A stretch of DNA of 64,000 nucleotides. Origin: Antilocapra americana. Taxonomy: Eukaryota > Chordata > Mammalia > Artiodactyla > Antilocapridae. Numbering within the stretch: position 1 is the first letter of the stretch; every line of letters begins with the position of its first letter. The stretch covers positions 15,156,861 to 15,220,860 of the forward strand of contig ML664161.1 in the NCBI GenBank assembly GCA_007570785.1, in the 5' to 3' direction. The notes beneath the pieces were generated by a model, which worked only from the letters and a program-made list of their open reading frames with translations, was not told the origin of the DNA and ran no database searches. Below are positions 1-9,639 of this stretch, one piece after another. A program made the translations under genes and the position numbers.

Positions 1-235
1 AACGGCATTGAAACATGTTAATTATCACATGTGAAATCAATTGCCAGCCCAGGTTTGATGCTCAAGGCTGGTGCACGAGGATGACCCAGGGAGAGGGAAT
101 TGGGAGGGAGGAGGGAGGGGGGTTCTGGAAGGGGAACATATGTATACCCATGGCAGATTCATGTCAATGTATGGCAAAACCAACACAATAATGTAAATAA
201 AAATTTTTTTAAATAAATACATTAAAAAAAAAAAA
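1..235 (+). mobile_element. L1 LINE 3' UTR and poly(A), artiodactyl type, cut by window edge
   Basis: This is the 3' UTR of a young bovine-type L1. It has the purine-rich GGGAGGGAGGAGGGAGG block, then the TATACCCATGGCAGATTCAT and ATGTCAATGTATGGCAAAAC segments, and a poly(A) run at about 224-235. The same segments recur at 21420-21640 (plus), and in reverse complement at 2280-2450 and 25040-25200. The 5' side lies outside the window. The poly(A) abuts the middle of a tRNA-derived SINE, so the L1 appears to have landed inside that SINE. Confidence 0.9.
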
Positions 236-346
236 GACTCCATGCTTTCACTGCCGAGAGTACACTTCAATCCCTGGGTGAGGAGCAACTAAGATCTTGG
301 CAGCTCATGGGTAGACAACAACAGCAACAATAACAACAACACAGAT
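236..346 (+). mobile_element. tRNA-Glu-derived cetartiodactyl SINE (CHR type), 3' remnant
   Basis: The remnant begins in the middle of the tRNA-like body (GACTCCATGCTTTCACTGCC, then CAATCCCTGGG and AACTAAGATC). It runs into a CAA-rich tail at about 317-346. The head is missing exactly where the poly(A) of the preceding L1 stops, which fits an L1 insertion into this SINE. A more complete member lies at 15959-16160. Confidence 0.7.
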
Positions 347-1334
347 AAACAATCTAAGACCATAATAATAATAAATAAGGAGCAGAATGAGCTGCCTTAG
401 AAAGGTGTGAACTTACTGACTCTGAAAAATACTCAGATAGAAGCTGAATAACCATCTAATTAGAAATATCCTAAGGAGGCTTCCAGCTCTTCTATAAAGC
501 TAGATTAAATCTATTAATCTCTGTTAGATTTTGGAAGAATCTATCTTATTGATTCTTTTTATATTGACTGTCATAAAGTTAACATTTCGTAACTTTAAAA
601 TTATGCTTTATTATCTATATTGGGAATTTTTTACTGATATGATTATAAAAATGTGGATTCAGGAAACAATAAATACACTCACCTTTGTGGATCAGGAGGG
701 AGTAGGTGTCTTTAGTTTTCTAAGCTCCTGGTGAAGCCCAGGTCTCAGAAATTTCTTTTAAAGTCCGTTTCTCCTATTTTCACTATAAGTTTCACACTGA
801 AAAAATAGTAAGAGCATCAGTGGTACTTCCTCAAAGTGCAAGCCTAAGCATTCTTACAATAAGTGCAAGCCTAAGCATTCTTACAATTACGGACCACTTG
901 GTCACTGCTTTTTAGACGGAAATAGCTCATTATCACTGGTTGATCATGAAATACACATTTTAATTACCTTATGGCCAAGTATGCATCATTTGTATGACTG
1001 TTACCTAATTTAATTGAATGTCTGGCCAGCCAGTTGTTATTTTGGTCCTGGCATTACAAGCCATCTTGATATGGAGGCTATCAAATTGCTTTCCAAATCT
1101 GTTGAACTGGCAGTTGTTATAGGATTAACTGGATCAACAGAGTCTAGAGAATCTGAAGTTGAATCAGAATTGGATTCCTCTGCTAGATAATCTTTATCCT
1201 CTTTGGAATCATCCAAAAAATCTTTAATACTCCTGTTTCTCCTTATAAAAGTTAATTCTTTAACACTAAGAAATTTTTACTGTTTTGTTGGAGGTTTTCT
1301 GAGCACTTTAGTCTCCTTCTATAATTGGATAAAT
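347..1334. other. Single-copy AT-rich DNA, no gene recognised
   Basis: I see no repeat family that I can name here apart from the short tandem duplication at 834-887. An open frame on the minus strand (1040-1276, 79 codons, no ATG) encodes an acidic, serine-rich peptide containing DFLDDSKEDKDYLAEESNSD. It has no recognisable domain and could be chance or a decayed exon. Confidence 0.5.
834..887. repeat. Perfect 27-bp tandem duplication
   Basis: The 27-base unit at 834-860 (starting AAGTGCAAGCCTAAGC) is repeated exactly at 861-887. Exact identity of the two units suggests a recent local duplication, or possibly an assembly artefact. Confidence 0.95.
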
Positions 1335-1346
1335 AAAAAATACAGT

Positions 1347-1557
1347 GTGTGCATCTGTGTGCTCGGTCATGTCTGACTCTTTGAGACACCCTGGTATTCA
1401 GTGTACCAGGCTCCTTTGTCCATGGGATTCTCCAGGCAAGAATACTGGAGTGGGTAGCCATTTTTCTCCTGCAGGGGATCTTCCCGACCCAGGGATCAAA
1501 CCCTTGTCTCCTATGTTAGCAAGTCAATTCTTTACCACTGAGCTATCTGAGAAGCCC
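1347..1557 (-). mobile_element. Bov-tA SINE
   Basis: This is the reverse complement of a Bov-tA. The BovB-derived body (CATGTCTGACTCTTTGAGAC, CAAGAATACTGGAGTGGG) lies at the left. The tRNA-like head (TTTACCACTGAGCTATCTG, GAAGCCC) lies at the right. The flanks carry a near-perfect TSD, AAAAAATACAGT at 1335-1346 and AAAAAGTACAGT at 1558-1569. Confidence 0.93.
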
Positions 1558-1644
1558 AAAAAGTACAGTAGAAACATAAAAATGGGTAATGGAGTGACAG
1601 AGTATGTGTCAAATATTAATATAATTTAGAACTATAATATTTGG

Positions 1645-1857
1645 AAAGTGAAAGTGAAGTTGCTCAGTCATGTTCAACTCTTTGCAACCCCATGAACTGC
1701 AGCCTACCAGGCTCCTCCGTCCATGCAATTTTCCAGACAAGAATGCTGGAGTGGGTTGCTATTTCCATCTCCAGGGGATCTTCCCGACCCAGGGATCAAA
1801 CCCAGGCCTCTCACATTGTAGGTAGACGCTTTACTGTCTGAGCCACCATGGAAATCC
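1645..1857 (-). mobile_element. Bov-tA SINE
   Basis: A full-length minus-strand Bov-tA that begins GAAAGTGAAGTTGCTCAGTC and ends in the tRNA-like head (CTGTCTGAGCCACC). The TSD is AATATTTGG at 1636-1644 and AATATCTGG at 1858-1866, with one mismatch. It lies 75 bases from the preceding SINE in the same orientation. Confidence 0.93.
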
Positions 1858-2029
1858 AATATCTGGAAGGGTGATACCAATCATAAGAACAGACTAGTCT
1901 AAAACAAAAGTATGTGGAAAAGTTTAGAATATAAGTACCCCCAATTAATGGTATTGGCTGCTTGAGGGAAACCTAGACTTTTTTTTTGCCATTATAATTT
2001 TATCAAGATTTTAAAAATTATATATAAAT

Positions 2030-2262
2030 AGAGTAAGCCATACTGATAGTAGGAGAATATAAATTTTTCTTTTAAATGACATCATGGTGGAGAAAGTCTT
2101 TCTGAGCATTACACCAAAAGCAGAAGCCAAAAGTAAAAGACTGATAAATGCAATTACCTAAAAATTGAGTAAAATTGTCCCATATAACAACAAAGATAAT
2201 AATTAAATACAAACATAAACTGGGGAAAGTATTCGCAACATATTTGAGGTGAATACATATAT
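2030..2262 (+). mobile_element. Old L1M/HAL1-like LINE, ORF2 segment, left part
   Basis: This diverged stretch matches the part of mammalian L1 ORF2 that reads roughly 'fls..yaKsrsqK' in DNA. The marker words are TCTTTCTGAGCATTACACC, AAAAGCAGAAGCCA, and AAACTGGGGAAAGTATTCGC leading to CAACATATTTGAGG. A younger minus-strand L1 interrupts it at about 2263. The old element resumes at about 4415 in the expected order, which shows nested insertion. Confidence 0.75.
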
Positions 2263-2268
2263 AGTTCT

Positions 2269-4414
2269 TTTTTTTTTATATTGGTTTTGCCATACAATGA
2301 CATGAAACTGCCATGGGTTTACATATGCTCCCCCTCCAGAACCCCCCTCCCTCCTCCCTCCCGATTCCCTCCTCCTGGGAAATCTCGGTGCACCAGCCCC
2401 GAGCATCAATCCTGGGCTGGCGATTGATTCCACATATGACAATCAACATGTTTCAATGCCATTCTCCCATATCATCCCAGCCTTGCCCTCTTCCACAGAG
2501 TCCATGAGTCTGTTCTATACATCTGCGTTTCTTTTGCTGTCTCGCATGCAGGGTTCTCGTTACCATCTTTCTAAATTCCATATATGTGCGTTAGTATACT
2601 GTATTGTTGTTTTTCCTTCTGGCTTACTTCACTCTGGATAATAGGCTCCAGTTCCGTCCACCTGAGTAGAACTGATTCAAATGAATTTTTTTTTAATGCT
2701 GAGTAATATTCCATTGTGTATATGCACCACAGCTTTCTTATCCATTCGTCAGTTGATGGGCATCTAGGTTGCTTCCATGTCCTGGCTATTGTAAACAAAG
2801 CAGGGATGAACATTGGGGTACATGTGGCTCTTTCAATTCTGGTTTCCTTGGTGTATATGCCCAGCAGTGGGATTGCTGGGTCATATGGCAGGTCTATTTG
2901 CAGTTTTTAAGGAATCTCCACACTGTTTTCCATAGTGGCTGTACTAATTTGCATTCCCACCAACAGTGTAAGAGGGTTCCCTTTTCTCCACATCCTCTCC
3001 AGCATTTATTGCTTGTAGATGTTTGGATGGCAGCCATTCTGACTGGTGTAAAGTGGTACCTCATTGTCATTTTGATTTGCATTTCTCTGATAATGAGTGA
3101 TGTTGAGCGTCTTTTCATGTGTTTGTGAGCCATTTTTATGTCTTCTTTGGAGAAATGTCTGTTAAATTCTTTGGCCCACTTTTTGATTGAGTCGTTTATT
3201 TTTTTAGAATGGAGCTGCAGGAGTTGCTTGTATATTTTTGAGATTAATTGTTTGTCCGTTGTTTCATTGGCTATTATTTTCTCCCATTCTGAAGACTGTC
3301 TTTTCACCTTGCTTATAGTTTCCTTTGTTGTGCAGAAGCTTTTAATTTTAATTAGGTCCCATTTGTTTATTCGTGTTTTTATTTCCGATATTCTGGGAGG
3401 TGGGTCATAGAGGATCCCGCTTTGGTTTATGTTGGAGAGTGTTTTGCCTATGTTATCCTCTAGGAGTTTTATAGTTTCTGGTCTTATGATTAGATCTTTG
3501 ATCCATTTAGAGTTTATTTTTGTGTATGGTGTTAGAAAGTGTTCTAGTTTCATTGTTTTACAAGTGGCTGTCCAGTTTTCCCAGCACCACTTGTTAAAGA
3601 GATTATCTTTTCTCCATTGTATATTCATGCCTCCTTTGTCAAAGATAAGGTGTCCATAGATGCATGGATTTATCTCTGGGCTTTCTATTTTGTTCCATTG
3701 ATCTATATTTCTGTCTTCGTGCCAGTACCATACTGTCTTAATGACTGTGGATTTGTAGTATAGCCTAAAGTCAGGTAAGTTGATTCCTCCAATTCCATTC
3801 TTCTTTCTCAAGATTGCTTTGGCTATACGAGGTTTTTTGTATTTCCATACACATTGTGAAATTATTTGTTCTAATTCTCTGAAAAAGACCTCTGGTAGCT
3901 TGATAGGAATTGCATTGAATCTATAGATTACTTTGGGTAGTATACTCATTTTCACTATATTGATTCTTCCAATCCACGAACACGGCACATTTCTCCATCT
4001 ATTTGTGTCCTCTTTGATTTCTTTCATCAGTGTTTTATAGTTTTCTATATACAAGTCTTTTGTTTCTTTAGGTAGAAATACTCCTAAGTATTTTATTCTT
4101 TTTGTTTCGATGGTGAATGGAATTGTTTCCTTAATTTCTCTTTCTGCTTTCTCATTGTTAGTGTATAGGAATGCCAGGAATTTCTGTGTGTTGCTTTTGT
4201 ATCCTGCAACTTTACTATATTCACTGATTAGCTCTAGTAATTTTCTGGTAGAGTCTTTAGGGTTTTCAATGTAGAAGATCATATCATCTGCAAACAGAGA
4301 GAGTTTTACTTCTTCTTTTCCAATCTGGACTCCTTTAATTTCTTTATCTGCTCTGATTGCTGTGGCCAAGACTTCCAAAACTATGTTGAAAAGTAGTGGT
4401 GAGAGTGGGAAAAC
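2269..4414 (-). mobile_element. Young 5'-truncated L1 LINE (artiodactyl L1), about 2.15 kb
   Basis: The element lies on the minus strand. Its poly(A) is the T run at 2268-2277, its 3' UTR spans about 2280-2570, and ORF2 sequence fills the rest up to an abrupt 5' end at about 4411-4414. The putative TSD is AGTTCTT at 2263-2269 and 4415-4421. Joining the flanks at this TSD restores the continuity of the older L1M, which supports the boundaries. Truncation falls within the RT domain, so the promoter, ORF1 and endonuclease are all absent. It is dead on arrival but little diverged. Confidence 0.93.
2571..4411 (-). pseudogene. L1 ORF2 C-terminal part: partial reverse transcriptase plus C-terminal region, one frameshift
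   Basis: This encodes the 3' part of L1 ORF2p, the endonuclease/reverse transcriptase for target-primed reverse transcription. Reading starts at [19 protein letters not shown], just before the catalytic loop [12 protein letters not shown] (about 4260-4295; FADD is the L1 form of the YADD box). It continues through [15 protein letters not shown] and the cysteine-bearing C-terminal region ([18 protein letters not shown], about 2960-3010). The frame breaks at about 2905. A run of five A's (minus strand) replaces the six A's of the related copy at about 20984, so the frame ends FLKNCK-stop. One base over, the frame runs open to the natural stop near 2571 (…[15 protein letters not shown], then HIYGI). 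The EN domain, the N-terminal RT motifs and ORF1 are missing. Apart from this one-base deletion I see no stop, which indicates a recent insertion. Confidence 0.9.
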
Positions 4415-4870
4415 AGTTCTTAAAATGAATATGAAAAAGAGAAAAAAATAACCCTCCAAATGGCCTTAGGACATGAAGAAGCAGCCAGTAAAGAAGAAAT
4501 AAAAATGGCCTATGTTTTAAAAGCTGACTCATTAATAATCAAATAAATAAAAATTATAAAGACCAATAAAATGTAATATTTATCTATTAAAGTGGAGGAT
4601 AAAAGGATAATATCCAAGAGGTAAAAAAAAAAGAGGAACTTTCATATTCTGCTGGTGGGAGTATACTTTTTAAAATATTAATCACTCAAACAATTAGTTC
4701 AAATGTTTTAAAACCTTTCTTGCATGCAGATTGCAGAGTATATTGAATCAATTAATGTATCCTTGACACAGAAATTCTCTTTCTAGGAACTTATCCTAAG
4801 GGAAAAAAATTAGATGTATGTAAAAGCATAAAATGAAGTAGCATCCATTAAGGATTACGATGGAAGCTTA
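4415..4870 (+). mobile_element. Old L1M/HAL1-like LINE, ORF2 segment, right part
   Basis: This continues the element at 2030-2262. It has AAATGGCCT…AGGACATGAAG, then AAGAAGAAATAAAAATGGCC, the segment near GATAATATCCAAGAGG, GGAACTTTCATATTCTGCTG followed by GTGGGAGTATAC, and TTCTAGGAACTTATCCTAAG. These occur in the same order in mammalian L1 ORF2. It is heavily diverged and the 3' limit near 4870 is uncertain. Confidence 0.75.
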
Positions 4871-5358
4871 CACTATTTTCATGGAGAGGTATTTATGTGA
4901 TTTCCAATAATTTCCTGTTTTAAAAGATACTGCCATAAATTGCCCTCTGTATATATTGATACATTTACTCACAATGAGAGAGTCTCTTCCTCAGGTGGAA
5001 TTAGCCACCCCACACCCTTACCTTCTCTGCTGTCTCATTTGTCTCACACAATTTCCAAATCTTCTCCCTTTGAATCTGTCATTTGGGATTTTCTCTCTCT
5101 CTCTCTTTCTTTCATCTAAAAATCTGGAATTAATGGTATGATTGGTGTGTTATTGCCCACCCTGAGCTATAGCCATCAGATAAAGAATAGTATTAGCTTT
5201 TGGATCAACAAATCCATTAAACCACATGTGTAAATATAGGAGAAACACTTCTACCATTATGTCTACCTTCACTTTGGATCATGTAAGAGGCAAGCTGGAA
5301 ACATAACTCCAATCCCCTAACTAAATAACCAATCATCAGAGCCTTCCAGATGAGTTGC
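4871..5358. other. Single-copy DNA with a short CT-rich tract
   Basis: No gene or repeat family recognised. A (CT)n-like tract (TTTTCTCTCTCTCTCTTTC) sits at about 5090-5110. Confidence 0.5.
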
Positions 5359-5570
5359 TTCAGTTCCTGGAGGTAGCTCAATGATAAAGAACCCTCCTAC
5401 CAATGCAGGAGACACAGAAGATGTGGGTCGAGACAATCCCCAGGGAGAGAAAATGGCAACCCACTCCAGTATTCTTGCCTGGGGAATCCCATGGACAGAG
5501 GAGCCTGGCAGACTACAGTCCACGGGGTCGCAAAGAGTCTGACATGACTCAGTGACTGAGCATATATGTT
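5359..5570 (+). mobile_element. Bov-tA SINE
   Basis: The diverged tRNA-like head (CCTGGAGGTAGCTCAATGAT, AAAGAACCC, CAATGCAGGAGACAC) is followed by the BovB-derived body (CAACCCACTCCAGTATTCTT, GGACAGAGGAGCCTGGCAG, GGTCGCAAAGAGTCTGACAT). I could not identify a clear TSD. Confidence 0.9.
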
Positions 5571-5700
5571 GAGGCATAATCCCTTGAGATTTTCATGTGT
5601 AAGAATCAGCCCCTTAATTCTTTACCTTCAGATGTAATGTTATCTGTCATTGGTAGAGGGACTTGAAGGACTTGAGGAAAATTTTAAAAGTAGGAAGAGG

Positions 5701-6048
5701 GTGTTTCTTGGTGGCCTGATGGTAAAAAATCCACCTGCCAAGGCAGGAGACACTGGTTTGATTTCCTGGCCCAGGAAGATCCCACATGCGCCAGGGCAAC
5801 TGAGACCGTGAACCTTAACTATTGAGCCTGTGCACTAGAGTCCGGGGCTGCAACTACTGAGTACCCCTGCCGCAGCTATTGAAGCCGGGCACCCTAGAGC
5901 CCGTGCTCCACAACCAGAGACGCCACTAAATGAGAAGCCCATGCCCCACAAATAAAGAGTAGCCCCTGCTTTCTGAAACAAGAGAAAAGCCTGCACAGCA
6001 ATAAAGACCCAGCACAGCCAAAAATAAACAAATAAAATTATTTTTTTT
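5701..6048 (+). mobile_element. ART2A-type artiodactyl SINE (C-element)
   Basis: The tRNA-Glu-like head (TTCTTGGTGGCCTGATGG, CACCTGCCAAGGCAGGAG, AAGATCCCACATGC) is followed by the typical repeats AACTATTGAGCCTGTGCACT, GCAACTACTGAG and CTAGAGCCCGTGCTCCAC. It ends GACCCAGCACAGCCAAAAAT plus AAATAAAATTA. A likely TSD is AAAGTAGGAAGA at about 5687-5698 and AAAGTGGGAAAAGA at 6049-6062. Confidence 0.88.
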
Positions 6049-6062
6049 AAAGTGGGAAAAGA

Positions 6063-6512
6063 TGACAAAAAGCTTACTCACCTTTCCACACTATCCATAA
6101 AACACCTCAGTGCCCAAGATTTAAGTCAACTACTGCCACTCTTCCTTTACCTTTAACCTCTGCTTTACCCACCCGTGTCTTCCTGTATCCTAGTAATGAG
6201 AACTTCTATACCTGCAGTGCCTTCCCCTATTCTCATTTCATCTTCTCTTTTATTATCTTGGTCAAATACCTTAACCACCTGGTGTATTCTTTGAAGACAA
6301 AGTCCTGTCTCCTAGTGTTGCCTTACTTGCTGGCTAAAGAACTCTCCTTCTATATCCTACCACTTTGAAGAATTTAGAAAAGTCACATTTAAGAGTAAGG
6401 AAACATATGAGATATATCATAATCTCATGTCATTCTACTGACAATGAGTTTTGCCATGGGAAACAATAAGGGCAAAATGGAGCTTTTACGGGGTGTCTTT
6501 CCTATAATACAA
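6063..6512. other. Single-copy DNA
   Basis: No gene is recognised. The stretch at 6180-6370 is pyrimidine-rich and could be a very old L2 remnant, but the match is too weak to call. Confidence 0.4.
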
Positions 6513-6662
6513 TGTTAGCCACTAAGTTGTGCCCAACTCTTTGCGACACTATGGACTGTAGCCCACCAGGCTCCTCCATCCACAGAATTGTCCAGGGATC
6601 TTTCCGACCCAGGGATCAAACCTGGGTTGCAGGCAGATTGTTTACCGTGTGAGCCAAGAAGC
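6513..6662 (-). mobile_element. Bov-tA SINE with internal deletion
   Basis: A minus-strand Bov-tA (GTGCCCAACTCTTTGCGAC, ACTGTAGCCCACCAGGCTCC, GACCCAGGGATCAAACC). The segment that normally carries the AAGAATACTGGAGTGGG motif is missing, and TTGTCCAGG joins directly to GATCTTTCCGACCC. Its length is about 150 bases rather than about 210. Confidence 0.88.
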
Positions 6663-7097
6663 TTAGGATAAACCAAACAAGGCACAAATGTATATGAATC
6701 TCAAAGCTCAGCAGCTAGGGTCCACAAACTTATCAGGTAAAATTCTCTGAAATCCTCATTCTACTGTTAATCTATGATAGACAGAATCTTGTCACACTTT
6801 TTAAGTCCAGACCCTACACAGACACTGACATGCAATATACTGAAGTGCAATATGCACTTCATAGGGTTTAATGAATTAATTAATTAATACAAAGTAATAA
6901 GCTAAGCTGTCTCTCTTCTTTTGGGTCTTCATGAGAGGAAATGCATCCAAATTTTGTATATATAAATATAAAATTTGTATATCTGATAAAAAGTTCAGCT
7001 GTATCTAGAATCTAGCTTCCTTTCCCTGAAGCTGAAATGCTTCAGTTCAAGACCCAGGTGCCTAAACTTATATTAGATCCTATGTGTGGGTGCTCAA
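6663..7097. other. Single-copy DNA
   Basis: Nothing recognised, apart from a short (TTAA)n stretch near 6870-6887. Confidence 0.4.
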
Positions 7098-7233
7098 TCA
7101 CTTCAGTTCAGCTCAGTTGCTCAGTCATGTCTGACTCTTTGTGACCCCATAAACTGCAGCATGCCAGGCCTCCTTGTCCATCACCAACTCCCAGAGCTTG
7201 CTCAAACTCATGTCCATTGAGTCAGTGATGGCA
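7098..7233 (-). mobile_element. BovB LINE 3' tail, antisense fragment
   Basis: This is the reverse complement of the BovB 3' end. It has CAGTTCAGCTCAGTTGCTC, CATGTCTGACTCTTTGTGAC, CAGGCCTCCTTGTCCATCAC and ATTGAGTCAGTGATGGCATC. The same sequence occurs in sense at 14700-14860 and 34230-34358. It sits head to head with the sense BovB body that starts within about 10 bases, so the two pieces are not collinear. Confidence 0.85.
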
Positions 7234-7239
7234 TCACTG

Positions 7240-8696
7240 ACTCATCATTTTAGGAATCAATGAACTAAAATGGACTGGAATGGGCAAATTTAATTCAGAT
7301 GACTATTATAACAACTACTGTGGGCAAAAATCCCTTAGAAGAAGTGGAGTATCCTTCATAGTCAACAAAAGAGTCCAAAATGCAGTTCTTGGGTGCAATA
7401 TAAAAAATGACAGAATGATCTCTGTTCATTTCCAAGGCAAACCATTCAATATCACAGTAATCCAAGTCTAAGCCCCAACCACTAAAGCAGAAGAAAATGA
7501 AGTTGAACAGTTCTATGATGACCTACAAGACCTTCTAGAACTAACACCAAAGAAAGACGTGCTTTTCATCATAGAGGACTGGAATGCAAAAGTAGGAAGT
7601 CAAGAGATACCTGGAGTAACAAGCAAATTTGGCCTTGGAGTACAAAATGAAGCAGGGCAAAGGTTAATAGAGTTTTGCCAAGAGAATGCACTGGTCATAG
7701 CAAACACTCTCTTCCAACAACACAAGAGAAGACTCTACACATGGACATTGCCAGATGGTCAACACTGAAGTCAGATTGATTATATTTTTGCAGCCAAAGA
7801 TGGAGAAGCTCTATACAGTCAGCAAAAACAATACTGGGAGTTGACTGAGGCTCAGATCCTGAACTCTTTATTGTCAAATTCAGACATAATTGAAGAAAGT
7901 AGAGAAAACCATTAGACCATTCAGGTATGACCTAAATCAAATCCCTTATGACTATACAGTGGAAGTGACAAATAAATTCAAGGGATTAGATCTGGTAGAC
8001 AGAGTACCTGAAGAACTATGAACGGAAGTCCCTGACATTGTACAGGAGGCAGTGATCAAGACTATCCCCAAAAGAAAGAAATGCAAAAGGAAAAATGGTT
8101 ATCTGAGGAGGCCTTACAAATAGCTGGGAAAAGAGAAGCTAAAGCAAAGGAGAAAAGGAAGATATATCCATCTGAATGCAGAGCTCCAAAGAATAGCAAG
8201 GAGAGAAAGAAAATCTTCCTAAGTGATCAATGCAAAGAAATAGAGGAAAACAATAGAATGGGAAAGTCTAGAGATCACTTCAAGAAAATTAGAGATACCA
8301 AGGGAACATTTCATTCAATGATGGGCATAATAATGGACAGAAATGGTATGGACCTAAAAGAAGCAGAAGATATTAAGAGAGGGCAAGAATACACAGAACT
8401 ATCCAAAAAAGACTTTAGTGACCTAGATAACCATGATGGTGTGATCACTCACCTAGAGCCAGACATCCTGGAATGCAAAGTCAAGTGGGCCTCAGGAAGC
8501 ATCACTATGAGCAAAGCTAGTGGAGATGATGGAATTCCAGTTGCGCTATTTCAAGTCCGAAAAGATGATGTTGTGAAAGTGCTGCACTCAATATGCCGGC
8601 AAATTTGGAGAACTCAGCAGTGGCCACAGGACTGGAAAAGGTCAGTTTTCATTCCAATCCCAAAGAAAGGCAATGCCAAAGAATGTCCAAACTGAC
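7240..8696 (+). pseudogene. BovB (RTE) LINE: endonuclease and N-terminal RT, decayed
   Basis: BovB is a non-LTR retrotransposon whose single protein carries an APE-type endonuclease followed by a reverse transcriptase. The endonuclease part runs from about 7250 to 7790, with WTGMGKFNSDDYYN, FQGKPFNITVIQV, EDWNAKVGSQE and RLYTWTLPDGQH. The RT N-terminal part runs from about 7900 to 8694, with SEEALQIAGKREA and ASGDDGIPVALFQ, ending SVFIPIPKKGNAKE. Several stops and shifts are visible. One is TGA after PDGQH (about 7766), where family members usually have CGA-Arg, so it is probably CpG decay. The residue before DWNAKVG is E rather than the usual G. The element stops at about 8696, before the YADD motif, where a SINE-like sequence takes over. 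Confidence 0.9.
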
Positions 8697-8899
8697 ACAC
8701 AGTTGCATTCGTGTCCAGCTCTTTGAGATCCCATGGACTGTGGCCTGCCAGGCTCCTCTGTCTGTGGGATTTCTCAGGCAAGAATACTGGAGTGGGTTGT
8801 CATTTTCTTCTCCAGGGGAATCTTCCCAACTCAGAGATCCAAACTTGGTCTCCCACATTACAGGTGAATTCTTTACCACTGAATTCTGAGCCACTGAGT
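8697..8899 (-). mobile_element. Bov-tA SINE abutting truncated BovB
   Basis: A minus-strand Bov-tA: CGTGTCCAGCTCTTTGAGAT, GCAAGAATACTGGAGTGGG, TTCTTTACCACTGAATTC. The left boundary with BovB lies within about 20 bases (8695-8715) that could belong to either element, because both share the words AGTTGC…TCGTGTCC. The BovB 3' continuation is not found on the other side, so this is not a simple insertion. Confidence 0.88.
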
Positions 8900-9639
8900 A
8901 AGCCCCATGAGAACCTATAGGGAGTTTCAAAGATAATAATAGACTATGTCTAGGAAAAGATGATAATCTACTAAGAGACAAGTGAACTTTAAAGACATAC
9001 ATGACACTGGCACAAACTAAATAAAGAATATAGAGAAAGATGGCACATTCAAATTTAAAAGGAGGTTGCTCGAAAGATCAGGAAAGCTGATAGATGGTAG
9101 GCTGGAGCAAGTTCACACTTTGTACCTCTCCAGGCCCTGCTCCTTGGCTATTTTCCACCACAATTAGTTATCTGGCAAACTTGCAAGATCTTAATAAAAG
9201 TAACTCATAAAATTTAGTCATATCAGGAAGGTCATCAAAATGAGTGATCACAAATGTTTTGAAAGGGTCATAAGCTAAGTCAGCATGTAGGATACACTTT
9301 TGCAAAAAAGAAGTGTTATCTCCTTCATCTCCAAGGAAAACATTAGAAGGATACTGTTGGAATCTTGGCACTATTATTCTATCCCCAGCCCCCAGATCTA
9401 TTAATAGCACATTGTGAAATTTGTGCCATTGCCCGGGAGTTGATAAAATCCCACAGCATTTCTTTTTTCCTTTCTCAGAAGAATGTATTTTCTCTAATAC
9501 TGTTCCACACATTGTCAGGCTTTCTAACCTAGTTCATACCGGAAATATTTACCTGCAATTACTTCAGTTTTCATGACCCAAAGGACTTTAAAAAGACATA
9601 ACTACAACATTTGTATTAAAAATTACACTCCAGAGATTG
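8900..9639. other. Single-copy DNA with an unassigned open frame
   Basis: There is no recognised repeat. A minus-strand frame at 9168-9512 encodes 114 residues (…LLIDLGAGDRIIVPRFQ…). LLIDLGAGD resembles a class I methyltransferase motif I, but I could not extend the similarity past that block. Frames of this length are expected by chance in 64 kb, so I do not call a gene. Confidence 0.4.

Noticed and set aside
834..887. Possible CRISPR-like repeat
   Set aside because: Only two units with no spacer, in a mammalian genome; a simple tandem duplication.
1345..1841. Short frames with MSDSLRHPG / LCNPMNCSLPGSSVH-type peptides, recurring many times in the window
   Set aside because: These are translations of Bov-tA/Bov-A SINE bodies on either strand, not a peptide family.
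2571..3128. Plus-strand frames overlapping the L1
   Set aside because: Antisense shadows of L1 ORF2; the same artefact appears opposite the 20.8-21.3 kb copy.
2894..4459. A 521-codon minus-strand frame as an independent gene
   Set aside because: It is the truncated L1 ORF2. The first residues upstream of PLSPLL come from host L1M DNA, and the frame ends early because of a one-base deletion.
9168..9512. Processed pseudogene of a METTL-type methyltransferase
   Set aside because: Only LLIDLGAGD fits; residues before and after do not follow the family, so the call was dropped.
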